From: Gonatopus flavifemur
Taxonomy: Eukaryota; Arthropoda; Insecta; Hymenoptera; Dryinidae
DNA length: 64,000 bases
Reading direction: 5' to 3'
Assembly (NCBI GenBank): GCA_018340375.1
Contig: JAFFJZ010000014.1
Location: 868,001 to 932,000 of the forward strand
Of the stretch, positions 31,195-43,017 are shown in pieces (position 1 is the stretch's first letter; each line of letters starts with the position of its first letter). The notes below the pieces were generated by a model. That model saw only the letters and a program-made list of their open reading frames with translations. It had not been told where the DNA came from and ran no database searches. Made by a program: the position numbers and the translations under genes.

Positions 31195-33383
31195 CACCCG
31201 TGTAAAAATTTTGTTGTTTGGGCCAAATCGATGCGAAATTCGGCTCGCCAAAGTTTGTATGAAGTTCGTCCTATGAGACAATCCCGAAGTTGAACAACTG
31301 GGGAGAAGTTCGAAGTCATTCTCAACTTATGGTTCGGCGGAGGTTTGGTTGACATTCGGCATACGTTACAATTGGGAATTTCGGTTTGGTGATAATCATA
31401 TGTTGCAATTCCTTATGAACCTAATATGTCGTTTGGTGGTAATTTGGGGACAGTTTGGTGGCAGCCAATTATAACCAAGAAAATCAAACCCTTCTCATGA
31501 GGCACCATTTATGCTACCAAATTCGATACTGATGGATGTGGACATCGTGTGGATGTTCCAAGATCTTTGGTAATGTATCGAAAATCACTCAATAATCGAC
31601 CAATAACACTGATCAACGGCCGTTTATATCATGAGATGTGAATACTGATTCGAAGTGATTATGACGTTATGAATACCTACGTAAATGAAGACAAATCACT
31701 CGGAATCAAGCTTCATTTTTCAATGTTATACACACTCGATTCGTCAATTACGTATGGTGTCAGAGAAGTTACCGATGTTAATACGAAATTCCTCATGAAA
31801 TATCATATTTTCATGATGAATCCAATACTGAATCTTAGATTTAATATCATTCATGAAATTTCACGATTCCCTACTGGAATGCAATTATCATTTATCAAAT
31901 CTCACAAATGTGTTATTAAAATTGAGAATGAAATTCTCAACTTTGAGAATTATATATTAATCTTGAATTCAGTATTTTATTATGGATCTTGTTCAATAAA
32001 TTTGTTCATGAAAGAAAACTGCATGATTTTCTAACAGTGGATTATATACATGAATTATACATCAACAATCATGAAAATTGAACTAGCTAGGCCAATGAAT
32101 TTGACATTGTTTCCGCACTCACTACACCAGGCCAATCCGGATCGGTTCCCAAACCTTAGGATACAGGAAGGAACATTGATGTTGTTCCGTGTTATTCACT
32201 CCCTGAGAATGATGGTGAATGGCACAATTTCCGGAGGATAGGTCCAGCAAACGTGACAAGGTTCGGCAAGTGTAACGCGGCTGATTTCGTGGCGTTTGAC
32301 AGTGGTTCGTTGGGAGTATGGCATCACTATGTCATCCATGAAAGTTTCGCGAACGTTTGGCATGAAGTGAGCATGAGTTGACACAGAGTATTTGATCTAC
32401 GATGCACGAATCCATTCGTTCATATAAATTTCCCAAGAACTTGAACGATAAGTGCCAAACACTCGGGGAATCCTGTACCAAGAGGCGAATTACTGCCGAT
32501 GACATGACTATTCCTCACACCAGTGACGGAGAGATATTTGTTTGGTGTTGGTGATGTTGGATGAGTCAATTTCCGAAGAAGAGGTACGAGACACGTAACG
32601 AAGTTTGGCGCTAGTTCACCTGTGGTGCGTAATACCACCTTACTGAAAAACTGAGAAATTCTGAAAAAATCTGGATGAATCTGAAAACTTTAAAAATCTC
32701 TGAAAATTTACAAACTTATGTAACAGTTCAAACCCATGCAACATGATAATTTTCTATGAATCATGGAACTTCATTTTACAGAGCACAGTTGAAATCATCA
32801 CAATTTATATCATTTTATGACAACATGGAGGTTATAAAGTTTGACAAACTAATATTTACCGCTTCTTTCGATAATTTTGACAGGACACCAAGATTTTCCC
32901 CATTTTCCCAATGTTCCTTCTCCTTTCTCTCTCACGTCTTCCACACGTACCACACTTATTCAACCCGTTTCTGTCCATAAAACTAATACGAACATTTCCA
33001 TGCCTCTTTCCACGATCTTGATGGATTGAATTTCACAACATGAAGTACGATCAATTTATTTCCATCATAGTCACACATTGTGGTGATTACATACTTGAAT
33101 ATTGCGCTATTGTCGATTCCAAACGATAATCAAAACAAACTGTCAACCACAAAAAGAAATCAGAATACAAGGGATAATACGCAATCAATCAGATTCAAGT
33201 GAGTTATTTCTTTTGAGGATTTAATTTGATTGAATGATGAAGAATTGTTCATCATGTTCCAATATTGCTCTGTCATGTGATTTCATATTATAGCATTGAC
33301 ATGTGCTGTAAATTTTTTTTAGATTGTTCAAGGTTACAATGCTTGCTTCTTCTTGTGGATGAATATGAGCTGGAACTTGCAAT

Positions 33384-33516
33384 ATGGTTAAACGCAAGCT
33401 ATATTTTGAAGAGTTTTCCCGTGCAGGGAAATATAGGCTTTCATCGCGAAATCATTCCGATTCCGAAAGTGAGAATAATACTACTGATGAAGACGAATCG
33501 GATGATAACGAAGAAG
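33384..33516 (+). CDS. Candidate first exon inside the foldback element
   Basis: An ATG at 33,384 opens 44 codons: a basic start (MVKRKLYFEEFSRAGKYRL) then an acidic run (DEDESDDNEE), ending at a GT (aagaagGTAACA) at 33,517. The charge pattern looks protein-like rather than random. It could be the start of a transposase or captured gene whose other exons I cannot see. No similarity recognised. Confidence 0.3.
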
Positions 33517-34369
33517 GTAACAGATCATTAGAACGATTCTAATTGATAACGTCACTCTCTCTCCTTGTGGGCGTCCCACTTATCATCCATGTACTAGATG
33601 GGACCCATGTGGAGGCAACTAGTTGAGGCTATTCAGGCAATCTGAATGTATACATCAGTATACTATAGTGCTCAAACATGCAGTAAGTACATGTAGATTG
33701 TTTATGCTTCAACTGATCGTACGGCAACATTACCCCACACAACCAAAATCCGTGTACGTCCAGCGAACGTAGGAATTCAACCAGCTATGTTAATGATCGT
33801 ACGACCTCTTCAACACTCAGAAAAAACTTGCTGAAACAGCGGACCCGGAAATTCGCTTTGCTGATGTGAGAAATATTTTCACTGAATCAGCAAAAAGTTC
33901 TGTATAACAGCAAAAATGTTGATGATTGAGCAACTCAACATTGTAGATATGCAGACTGCTAGGAAATTTGCTACGCATCTTGCTGAAAAAGCGAGATTTA
34001 TTCTGGAACATCAAACGGTTTGCCACACTGTGGAAAATTTTTTTGAGGATTCACAAAAAAAGTTTTAATAAGTCCACATAAATATTTTTTCTCGTAGATT
34101 CCGAAATGAAGTTTGGAAAAAATCAAAAATTATTGTTTGACAAAAATTTTTGTTGATTGACAACAATTTTTTATTTTTTCCCGTAGCAAATTCACCGTAG
34201 GATATTCTTCAAAAATCGCTATTTCATGAAGAATTTTTTTCTACATGAATGATGCTTGCTACTTGTCGTGAGAACCTGAGGTGCTTCGTCATTCACAAGA
34301 AGCCTGGATATGATATTGGTAATAAACAGAACCAAAAATGGCGATGAAGAGCAACTAGTTGATCTATAA

Positions 34370-36240
34370 TCTATTACATTGGGAGAAAACTACACACATT
34401 GACACGGACTCAGAACATCATTCATGGAACGACTTATGCCAGGAATATCAGGGTCAATGTATCTCAAAGTTTGCGTTCAGCTGATTTCGAATCCTCCGAA
34501 CCTCAATGATATAGAAAGAACTTCATATTGGCTGATGCCATACTTCCAACGAATCACTGCTGAACGTCAGGAGTTGACACAACCAATTACGGGTGATCTG
34601 GCACCGAACCCGTTACGCAACTTGTACCACTTCTTTGGCAATTGACGCAGACATCATCATCCGAAACATTCAAATATCTATTAGTCACTGTTGTGTTAAA
34701 TATTCATTTTTTCGGAAGTATTTCTTCCACCGGATACAGGATTTACGGAGTTGTTGGTTATTTTTGTCCAAGTCCTTGGGGAGTTCATATCAAGTGCGGG
34801 GTTCATTAATCACAGAGTAATTTGTACCATCATCCCCTGAATTAGTGGAACATCAGACGTATGCAAATTTACTCAAAAACTCACTCATGAAATGACCGGA
34901 GCGACGAAAAATCAGCGTGAAATGTGGATCAATGATGCCGCGGAACCAATTGCGGATACTCTGGATCATCAATCATTCACTGGCGAACCGGCATCGAACC
35001 TCGTTACGCTCCTTTTACCGCTTCTTTGGGAATTGATGCAGACACCATCATCCATAACATTCAAATATCTCTTCGCCACTGTTGTGTCGAATATTAATCC
35101 TTTCGGGAGTATTTCTTTCAGTGGATACAGAATTTGTGTAGTTTTTGGATATTTTTGTCCAAGTTCTTGGGAAGTTCATATCAAGTGCCGGGTTCATTGA
35201 TGCCGGACTGTAAAATTGAGCATGAACTCATAATTAACTTTAGCAAAATATCCCCTAAACTTACGTGGATGATGTTCTTCTATGAAATACAATTGATATT
35301 GAATCATCCCATACTTCGACCTATACGTCACGAAGGAGACCGAGAAGGAGAGTCATTTTGAGGATCATCCACTCCATCGGTGGGAGACCAGCCGGATGTG
35401 ATTTTACTCAAATCCTCATTCATGAAATGACCAGAGCGACTCAAAATCAGCGTGAAATGTGGATCAAGGGTTCCGCGGAACCCATCGCGGACCTCCTGAT
35501 TCATCAATCATATTCAAAAAGATTCATATTGGTCGACGCCAAACTTCCGACGAATCAGTTTCGTATGTCAGGAGGTGATATTACGCATCACGGGCGAACT
35601 AGCGCCAAACTTCGTTACGCGTCTCATACCTTTTTTTCGTAAATTGACTCATTCAATATCACCAACATCAAACCAATATCTATCCGTCACTGTTGAGAGG
35701 AATAGTCATGTCGTCGGCAGTTATTCACCTCTTGCTACAGGATTCATCAAGTTTTTGGCAATTTTCACTCAAGTTCTTGGGAAATTTATATGAACAAATC
35801 GGTTCGTGCATCCTAGATCAAAAACTCCGCGTCAACTCATGCTCAATTTATGCCAAACGTCCTCGTAACTTTCATGGATAATATACTCCCGTGGCATTAA
35901 ATTCGGGTCCGAATCATTCTATTTCTGACAAATTTTTCCACAAAACAGGACGATGAAGAGCGATTACTTGCTCTATAATCTAGTAAATGAGCAGGGAACT
36001 AGACACATTGGAACGGACTCGAAACATCATTCATGGGACGACCTGCGAGGAATATCAGCGTTGAATGTAACCTGAAGTTTCCGCTCACCTGATTTCGAAA
36101 CTTCCGACCCTCAATGATACAGAAAGAACTTCATATTGGCTGATGCTATACTTTCTACGAATCACTGCCAAACGCCATGAAATGGGCCGCATTACGGGCG
36201 TATACTTGCCGAAACTTGTTATGTTAAGAATTTTATTCCT
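34370..36240. repeat. Tandem 450-600-bp units within the foldback right half
   Basis: Four diverged direct repeats start near 34,370, 34,880, 35,390 and 35,990. Each carries recognisable phrases such as cgaatcactg, tcatattgg(t/c)tgatgcc, ttcaaatatct and ttcttggga. They grade into the inverted arm, so the arm itself seems to have grown by unit amplification. Confidence 0.65.
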
Positions 36241-36965
36241 AATTTCAATAACACATTTGTGAAATTTGATAAATGATTATTGCATTCCAGTAGGGAATTG
36301 TAAAATTTCATGAATGATATTGAATCTAAGATTCAGTATTAGATTCATCATGGAAATACAATATCTCATTAGGAATTTCGTATCAACATTGATAACTCAT
36401 CCGACACCATACACGATTGACAAATCGAGTGTGTATAACATTGAAAAATGAAGCTCGATTCCGAGTGATTCGTCTTTATTTACGTACTTATGATATCATA
36501 ATCACTTCGAATCAGTATTAACATCTCATGATCTAAACGGCCGTTGACCAGTGTTATTACTCGATTATTGAGTGATATTCGATACATTACCAAAGATCTT
36601 GGAACATCCACATGATGTTCACATCCATCTGTATCGAATTCGGTAGCATAAATGGTGCCTCATGAGGAGGCTTTGATTTTCTTGGTTATAATTGGCTGCT
36701 GTCAAACTGTCCCCAAATCACCACCGAACGACATATTAAGTTTATAAGGAATTGCAACATATGATTATCGCCTGACCAAAATTCTCAATTGTCACGTATG
36801 CCAAATGTCAACCAAACCTCCGCCGAACCATAAGTTGAGAATGACTTCAAACTTCTCCCGAATTGTTCAACTTCGGGATTGTCTCACAGGACAAACTTCA
36901 TACGAACTTTGGCGAGCCGAATTTCGCATGGATTTGGCCCAAACAACAAAATTTTTACACGGGCA

Positions 36966-37467
36966 ATTCAAATAGTGCGTCACGAGTTCTCTGACTGGAG
37001 GCTTTGATGAGGTCCGCACTGATACCATCTATTCCTGGCGCTTTATCATTTTTCAATTCTTTTGAAGCCCTGTCGAATTCTGATATTAAAATTGAATCCC
37101 CCAGTTCTTCTCCATCGACATCTTCCTCTCTCTCCAAAACTCCTATATTATCGCTTCCTTTATACAGATCTTCTCCATGATTAATCCATTGTTTTATTTT
37201 TTCCTCCGTTCTTATCAATTGTGTCCCTAGAGAATCTTCAATCTCACTGCTTCCAGACATCATTTGTCCAAAAAATCTTTCAACAATCCTATATGCCTCA
37301 TCTATTTTCCCTAAATGTAATCTTACTTCTATATCCTGACATTTTCCCTCCAACCATTGTGCTCTTGCTTTCCTTGAATCTCTGAATATTTCCTCCCTCA
37401 GTGCCTTGTATGTCTGCTGGTCTTGTTCACTGTTCTCATTCTTGTATTCCCTCCTTTCATCAATCAA
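36966..37467 (-). pseudogene. LINE RT N-terminal portion
   Basis: Contains REEIFRDSRKARAQWLEGKC, FFGQMMSGS and SKELKNDKAPGIDGISADLI, the block preceding the RT core of endonuclease-RT LINEs. It stops at DALFEL where the foldback element enters; the continuing VRDMYRIGEVPGDFQ is at about 31,150-31,194. Confidence 0.85.
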
Positions 37468-37488
37468 ATCGAGAATTCCCCCTGTTAT

Positions 37489-38460
37489 TCATGATTTCTT
37501 AGGCTCCATCCCATCGTCCTTCAAAATTTCATCTGCACATTGTTCTATGTTCCCCTCCATATTTGTCCATCTACTCTCTATTCCCAAGTCTTTCTTTTGT
37601 CGATCCTCCAATTTTTCGTCCAACACCACTTCGGATGCCTCCTGTGTTTGTTCTTGTTCAAGAGTCTCCAAATTCCATGTTTTTTGCATTTTCCTTTTCC
37701 ACTTCAGAGCTTCGAATTCCAGAGAACCGTCCATCAGCACCATATTGTGATCGCTATCTATATCCGCACCTGGATAAGTTCCACAGCTTCTCACTTGGTT
37801 CCTAAATCTTCGGTTTACCAATATGTGATCAATTTGATATCTTGCTGCATCTCTTGGCATTTCCCAAGTATAGATTCTCCTTGGATGCTTTTTGAATAAT
37901 GTGTTGGTAATAACCATTTCATGGCTCTCACAGAATTCGATTAAACGATGTTCTCTTTCATTTCTTCTTCCTAACGCAAAATCTCCCATTATGTTGCCCT
38001 CTTCTCCTCGCCCTACTGCCGCATTCCAGTCGCTTATGATCATTAAATCTCCTCCTGCCTTCACATATTCTACCACTTCTTCTATTTCATCGTACGTTTT
38101 CCCGATATCTTCCTCTGAGTATGCAGATGTGGGCGTGTATACTTGAACTATAACCGTGTCTACTGGTTTCGTTCTAACTCTGACCATTACTACGCGTTCG
38201 CTATGTTGCAAATAATTTTCTATCCTATTCCCTACCCTTCCATGCATCATAATTCCCACACCTGCTCGACCATTGTTCAATCCTGTATGAATGATTTTAT
38301 AATCCCCACTCCAGAAATTCTCTCCTTGCGGCCATCTCATTTCACTCATTCCCATCACATCGATACCTAACCTATTCATTTCTAATTTCCAATTCTCTAA
38401 TCTCCCTGTTTGTCTCAGTGATCTAACATTTCATGCTCCGACTTGAAGAATGTTCCCTTT
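37489..38460 (-). pseudogene. LINE apurinic-type endonuclease
   Basis: MSEMRWPQ carries the catalytic Glu, ISDWNAAVGR the Asp/Asn pair (usually GDWN), YQIDHILVNRRFRN another Asp, and IDSDHNMV the final Asp-His. So the APE active site is present. The endonuclease nicks target DNA to prime reverse transcription. The frame runs from 38,379; upstream to 38,460 similarity continues (NVRSL) past a TGA where relatives have Trp. A TGA-free junction to the RT part is lost at 37,468-37,488. Confidence 0.85.
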
Positions 38461-38620
38461 CTTCCCTATCTTCTTCGGTTTTCTATCTCGTTTGATGAGG
38501 CTCTCTCGAGCAGCCTCCACCCAGAGATCCGAACGGGAGGCTATTTTACCCCCGGAATATTTTACCCGAGAGAACGCCATCATGTTGTTGCTTTTTTTCA
38601 ATAAATTAAAATTCAAAATT

Positions 38621-39226
38621 CTAGGTTTGGAGGAAGATTACATCTCCTCAGGAATATTGGAAGATGTCAAGGAAGGTACTTTCCCCTCGCTTCACCTCCG
38701 TCTCTGCCAATGTTCTTGGCGTTGGGATGATTCACTTCCTCTCAGTTTGTATTCTTCCTCTCGAGTAGTTTACCCACCTGAAAAGGAGATCCAAATCCGA
38801 GACACTCATCCTCCCCACCACGTAAAGGAAGCAGATACTACCAAGGATGGTGTGATGTAACAAATCATCACAAAAAGAGTCGCGAGATGGCACCGCGCAC
38901 GATCCGTATCGATCGTAATTGTAAACATTCATAACGAGTGAGTTCACTCGTAAGAACACAGCTGTCGCTCGCTTACACGAGAATCGGGAACACATCTCCT
39001 CTCCCTCGCTATTCCTGTCCTCCTCTAATCCCTGTCCTTCTTCTATTTGTTGAGGTTTCCCGTCCCCAAGGAGGCAGCGCCACCTATACCACGGATGCTT
39101 GGTAGGATTGGTTCAACGTCAGGAGGCGATATCAACGCCATCTCGGCCGTTCCAAAATCGACAACCCCCAGGAGGCTGGAAATCCCTCGCGGACAACACC
39201 ATCTCTCTCCAACCCTGGACCAGAGG

Positions 39227-39265
<39 letters not shown>

Positions 39266-40416
39266 AGATGAGCCGTCTCCGAGGATGCCACCCCGTTCCT
39301 GGATCGGCGGAACAACGGCAGAGACCAACCCGACCACGCTGTACCCCTCCTCCCGGCCCCACCAGAGGAGAGAAAAGGACATAAACACCCGCACCCAGAA
39401 GATCTCCAAAACGCACATGCGCACACTCACCCAACGAGTAGTAAGAAGCCACCATCACCCGAGCGCGGAAGTCGAGCTCGAGAGTGCGCTCCAACGGAAA
39501 GTCACCGACGGGGTTTCGTATATGATTTTGTGAACTCACCCGTCGGTGAGGAAGAAGAAAGTGGCCATGTTGCCTGTCACTCCTTGTATAACTGAGCCAC
39601 GGCGACGTTCCAGGATCTTCGCGCGCTATCGAATTTTGGATACGGTGAGTGTGTCGTGTCATCGGGGTCCGATTTCAGTTGGAATTTTCTTCCTCGTCCT
39701 GTCGAAGAAATCAACCGGTGTCAAGTGCCCGTGCGGTGTCCCCTCCGCGGGATTTTGTGTGGTAATAGCAGTGTTGTTCACGTGGCCTCCTCCACGTGTC
39801 CCTCTTTCCTCACATCTTTCCTTCCTGACCCTTCGTATTTCGACATCGAGTCACCCCCTTCGCCCGTGGTTGTCCTCCCTCGATCAAATTGTATGGTCGC
39901 GGTTGCCCTCTAGTTCCCTTTGTTTTGATTAATGTAAACGGCATAGTTCGTCTATAGATGTTCCCTCGCGGCCGCGCCCTCCGTATTCTTTTCTTAGTCC
40001 CTGTGTCCCCCAAAGCAAATTGATGACCGAAAGAATTGTTTGTATTTTTCTATGCGCGACGAAGTCGCTTGTTTTGTATAACCTTGATAAATTGTGAAAA
40101 TATATACGTGCTCTGGCACGTGATTCACCCCATTTGGAGTTTGATTATTTTAGTGAATTAGAATCAACCCACCCCCTCTCCCTGAGCTTATTCCTTTTCC
40201 CTTGACCCCTCAAAATTACCGTGAACAAGTTACTTGTTCTTCCTCGATATTTTTCAGGTCCCGCTGTGACATAATAATATCCACGACAGGAGTCGTGGAG
40301 GTGCCCAATAACCCAAGCGCCTCTGTGCATGGATTCAAGGGATATCCATCACAATGGATAAAAAGGATATCAAGGACAGGTATCAAGAATATCCCCCATG
40401 GAGACCCGCAATCATC
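38621..40416. other. GC-richer stretch, no gene recognised
   Basis: Lies between the LINE 5' end and a P-transposase block. It holds a (GA)n run at 39,222-39,263 and several short overlapping frames without domains. Near 40,337-40,400 the phrase ggatatc recurs (gggatatcc, ggatatcaagg, aatatccccc), suggesting a small inverted repeat. Could be intron sequence of the P-like gene or another decayed insertion. Confidence 0.4.
39222..39263. repeat. (GA)n microsatellite
   Basis: Pure or near-pure GA dinucleotide run preceded by gggagg. Confidence 0.9.
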
Positions 40417-40686
40417 TCACGGGGAGGATGGTTCTACGAAACCATGAAATTTGTTCCCATTCAACTCCACATGTTTCCTAACAGTCATCCTATCGAATAT
40501 TAACGCACTGACTGGAGGATATTCCGTTGATTCCACCCTTGCCCTGATAGTTTTTGATGCCTCTTGCATGAATCCAGGTTGTCCATCAACACTGGAATAC
40601 CATTTTGCAATGGTTTTGGGATGTGGGAGACAAGAGTTGAAATATTCGCGTACAAAATGATGTGCTCGTACCGAATGAAAGTGCAA
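40417..40686 (-). pseudogene. P-element/THAP9-type transposase, N-middle part
   Basis: LHFHSVRAHHFVREYF-like sequence followed by LPHPKTIAKWYSSVDGQPGF, then LIFDRMTVRKHVE and NGNKFHGFV: the consecutive blocks that follow the THAP and coiled-coil regions in P/THAP9 transposases. The Asp in IFDRM corresponds to the family's conserved IDEM-type acidic motif. It ends in TGA at 40,417. It belongs between the THAP exons (52-53 kb) and the KIPIGYFL block (29.8 kb), with matching strand. Confidence 0.85.
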
Positions 40687-40840
40687 AGTTACAGCAAATC
40701 ATTCTAGTTTTGGTGAATATGACTGGGATACTGGTTTCTGATTGGACGTCTCTATAATTCTCTTCAATCACTCTTGCTTACCCGCTCCCAAATTTTGCAC
40801 CATATCCAATTGTTCTTTCTTCACGAAATTCCTGGTTTGT

Positions 40841-42010
40841 AGGCACTCATCGGTATACGTAGTATACCAGCACGGAGTGCCTATTGTATCCGCTATCGTA
40901 TGGCTCTGACCGTATCTTCCAAAATATTAGAGTAATCCAATTGGGAGTTGGATAGTTTTTCATTCCATGCAATATTGATTGATAATCCGTGGGCTTGTCT
41001 GTATGTCGGTCTGTCTGTACCAGGAATAACTCTGGACCGAGAGGACCAAATTGGATGAAATTTATAGAGGACCTTCTTCGAACCTTTCCCTAGAGACCAT
41101 TTCCTTCTTATCGCAATCGGACAAGTCCTTCTATTTTTTTCAATTTTTTCCTGAAAAAATAGATGATCTCGGAGAAAATTTTCTCCGCTATATACATTTA
41201 TATATACCTCATTTTCTCCGCAGTCTTTGAATATTCGCTATCTTGGCTCGGATCGATGAATTATTATGAAACATGGTTTCTAGGGGTTTTCCAGGATGCT
41301 GAATCCGAATCTGGAGTCAAATTCCGAATCCAAGGTAGCGGATCCAAGATGGCGGACGTAAATATAGTGATTCTGGCTCTAATGAACAAAATTATATTGT
41401 TTCATGTAACATGGGTTCTGGGAATTTTCCAGGGTGCTGAATCAAATTTTAGGCTCCAATGTTGGAAGAAAATAATAAATCCGATTTTCCCGTGTAAGCT
41501 TCGCTGCATCCGAAGACTCTTCAAGAGCTGGTTGACGTTATGACAACTGCGGACTAGTAAGAATCCAAAAGTGAAGGAAGTAGCTATCGAAACAAATGAA
41601 GCCTGAAAATATTCGGATTGATTTCTAAATTACACCCAAATCACTCTTCGTTACGCGTATTACGCTTGAATTACTTTTAGCTTACGCTTCCGTCGCGCTC
41701 CCCGGCTTCATTCCTACCAGGACAGTTGAACTTCTACAGTTTTCCAGGTACATGTGTCTGAATCATTCGGGAATGGTATAAAAGATGGTAGGCAATAAGT
41801 TCCAGGCTTTCTGAACATTACATTCACGAAGTTTCTCAATTGAGGGAAACATCGATAATTGCCTTTCCATATACCCCCGTATATCTGAATTGTTGAAAAT
41901 GCGAGCGAAGCGAGCGTATGTGTGCTACGATCCATTTAAAATGAGCGAAGCGAATTGTGAAGGGAGTCGGACTGCTGAGCGAAGCGAAGTAGTCAGGGGG
42001 CGGGGCCCTC
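40841..42010. repeat. Repeat element with 120-150-bp subunits and GAGCGAAGCGA motifs
   Basis: Starts with a hairpin (AGGCACTC...GAGTGCCT, 40,841-40,882, inner GGTATAC/GTATACC). Then comes a gtctgtctgtatgtcggtctg phrase near 41,000 and two near-repeats with ttccaggatgctgaatc/ttccagggtgctgaatc (about 41,290 and 41,430). GAGCGAAGCGA occurs at 41,903, 41,943 and 41,977, and the unit ends in GGGGGCGGGGCCC. The subunits resemble those at 46,128-46,560. No protein. Confidence 0.55.
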
Positions 42011-42605
42011 TGGTTAATTCTTGAATTATATAGTTTAGATGTGCGATCCTTCTTCTACAATAAAATCTACGACGATGGGCATCATACAACTGTTTTTAAT
42101 AATGCTCAATTTTCTTTTGATAAGTTTGCCGGATATGCATTTCTTGTGGGCTATCAATCACACGTTCTGGAGATATCGATGTACCTCGAGAAATTTGGGA
42201 TGGTAATGATGGGGTATTTGTGACTATTGGGAAATTGATTTATGCGTTGTAATCTGTGTCTACTTTAAATATAGTATAATTCAATATTTTCTCCCGTCTT
42301 ATCCGTGGTGGAAATGAAGCATATAATAGAAAGTTTCAAAAAAGTGTTCATAGAGTATTAGGGACAAGGATTCGAGCATCTACAGAGTATTAAGCGAAAC
42401 ATTGAGCATGGTCTCGAAGTATTTATATAGCATGTGGATGGTATTGAAAGAATACAAATTTCATGGAAATAGGTCGCTTTGTTGATGACCTGATGAAAAA
42501 AATGGAGAAATCCTATGTGAAGCGTTATTGAAGAGTCGCCTGGAATATGGTAACGCTTCTAATACTCCCGAATACATATTCCACTTCCGCCAGGAATAAT
42601 ATTAC

Positions 42606-42730
42606 CTCTGAAATCGTATACCAACCACATTCCACTTCTTCAGGCATACATACATGTGATAATTCGGATGGTGAAGTTGATGTAGCGTTCCTAGATTCTT
42701 CAACAAGAGATTCACTTATATGATCATGAT
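42606..42730 (-). CDS. Candidate internal exon of the P-like transposase gene
   Basis: On the minus strand ttatccgcAG at 42,731-42,738 precedes 125 bases coding DHDHISESLVEESRN...CGWYTISE and then GTAATA. Acidic/Ser-rich sequence lies between good splice signals. Strand and position between the THAP exons and the LPHPKTIAKWY block fit a linker exon of the same gene, but no family similarity is recognised. Confidence 0.3.
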
Positions 42731-43017
42731 CTGCGGATAACATATTAATTATCAGTGATGCAATGATGCACAGTAAAAATGATCACGTTATTCAATTTTT
42801 CCAGACTCCAAAAATTTATAATGTGAATGAAATGAACCAGGTTCAACAGATGTAGTGAAATGACTCCGATATGATAGGCAGACAGTTCACAAGCGGAAAG
42901 AAGAAAAATTTTGAAAATTTGAAAATCTTATTTGTTTTCGAAAAGTTTTTGAAATTTTTCCACAAAAGATGTAGAAGGGTTGATTCATGTGATTTCTGAC
43001 AGGTTATAATTTATGCA

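Larger units (their letters stand above)
31197..36963. mobile_element. 5.8-kb foldback-like element with about 1.4-kb inverted arms
   Basis: Begins CCCGTGTAAAAATTTT and ends with the reverse complement at 36,963. Inverted similarity continues inward with gaps: 31,197-31,930 pairs with 36,240-36,963 and 32,250-32,640 pairs with 35,565-36,220. CA lies on both sides (31,195-31,196; 36,964-36,965). Taking out the element and one CA leaves the LINE reading frame continuous, which supports a 2-bp target duplication. No transposase is recognised inside. Superfamily unknown. Confidence 0.8.
29823..38620 (-). mobile_element. RTE-like APE-type LINE, host of a foldback element
   Basis: On the minus strand one long protein is readable: endonuclease (37,489-38,460), RT N-part (36,966-37,467), RT core (30,597-31,194) and C-terminus (29,861-30,274). 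It ends in an ATG/CATC-type tail (29,831-29,850), a tail type common in RTE elements. It is interrupted by the foldback element 31,197-36,963. The 5' limit near 38,620 is approximate. Confidence 0.8.

Noticed and set aside
39043..39662. Several long frames around the GA microsatellite
   Set aside because: Serine/leucine runs are created by the dinucleotide repeat; overlapping frames on both strands, no domains.
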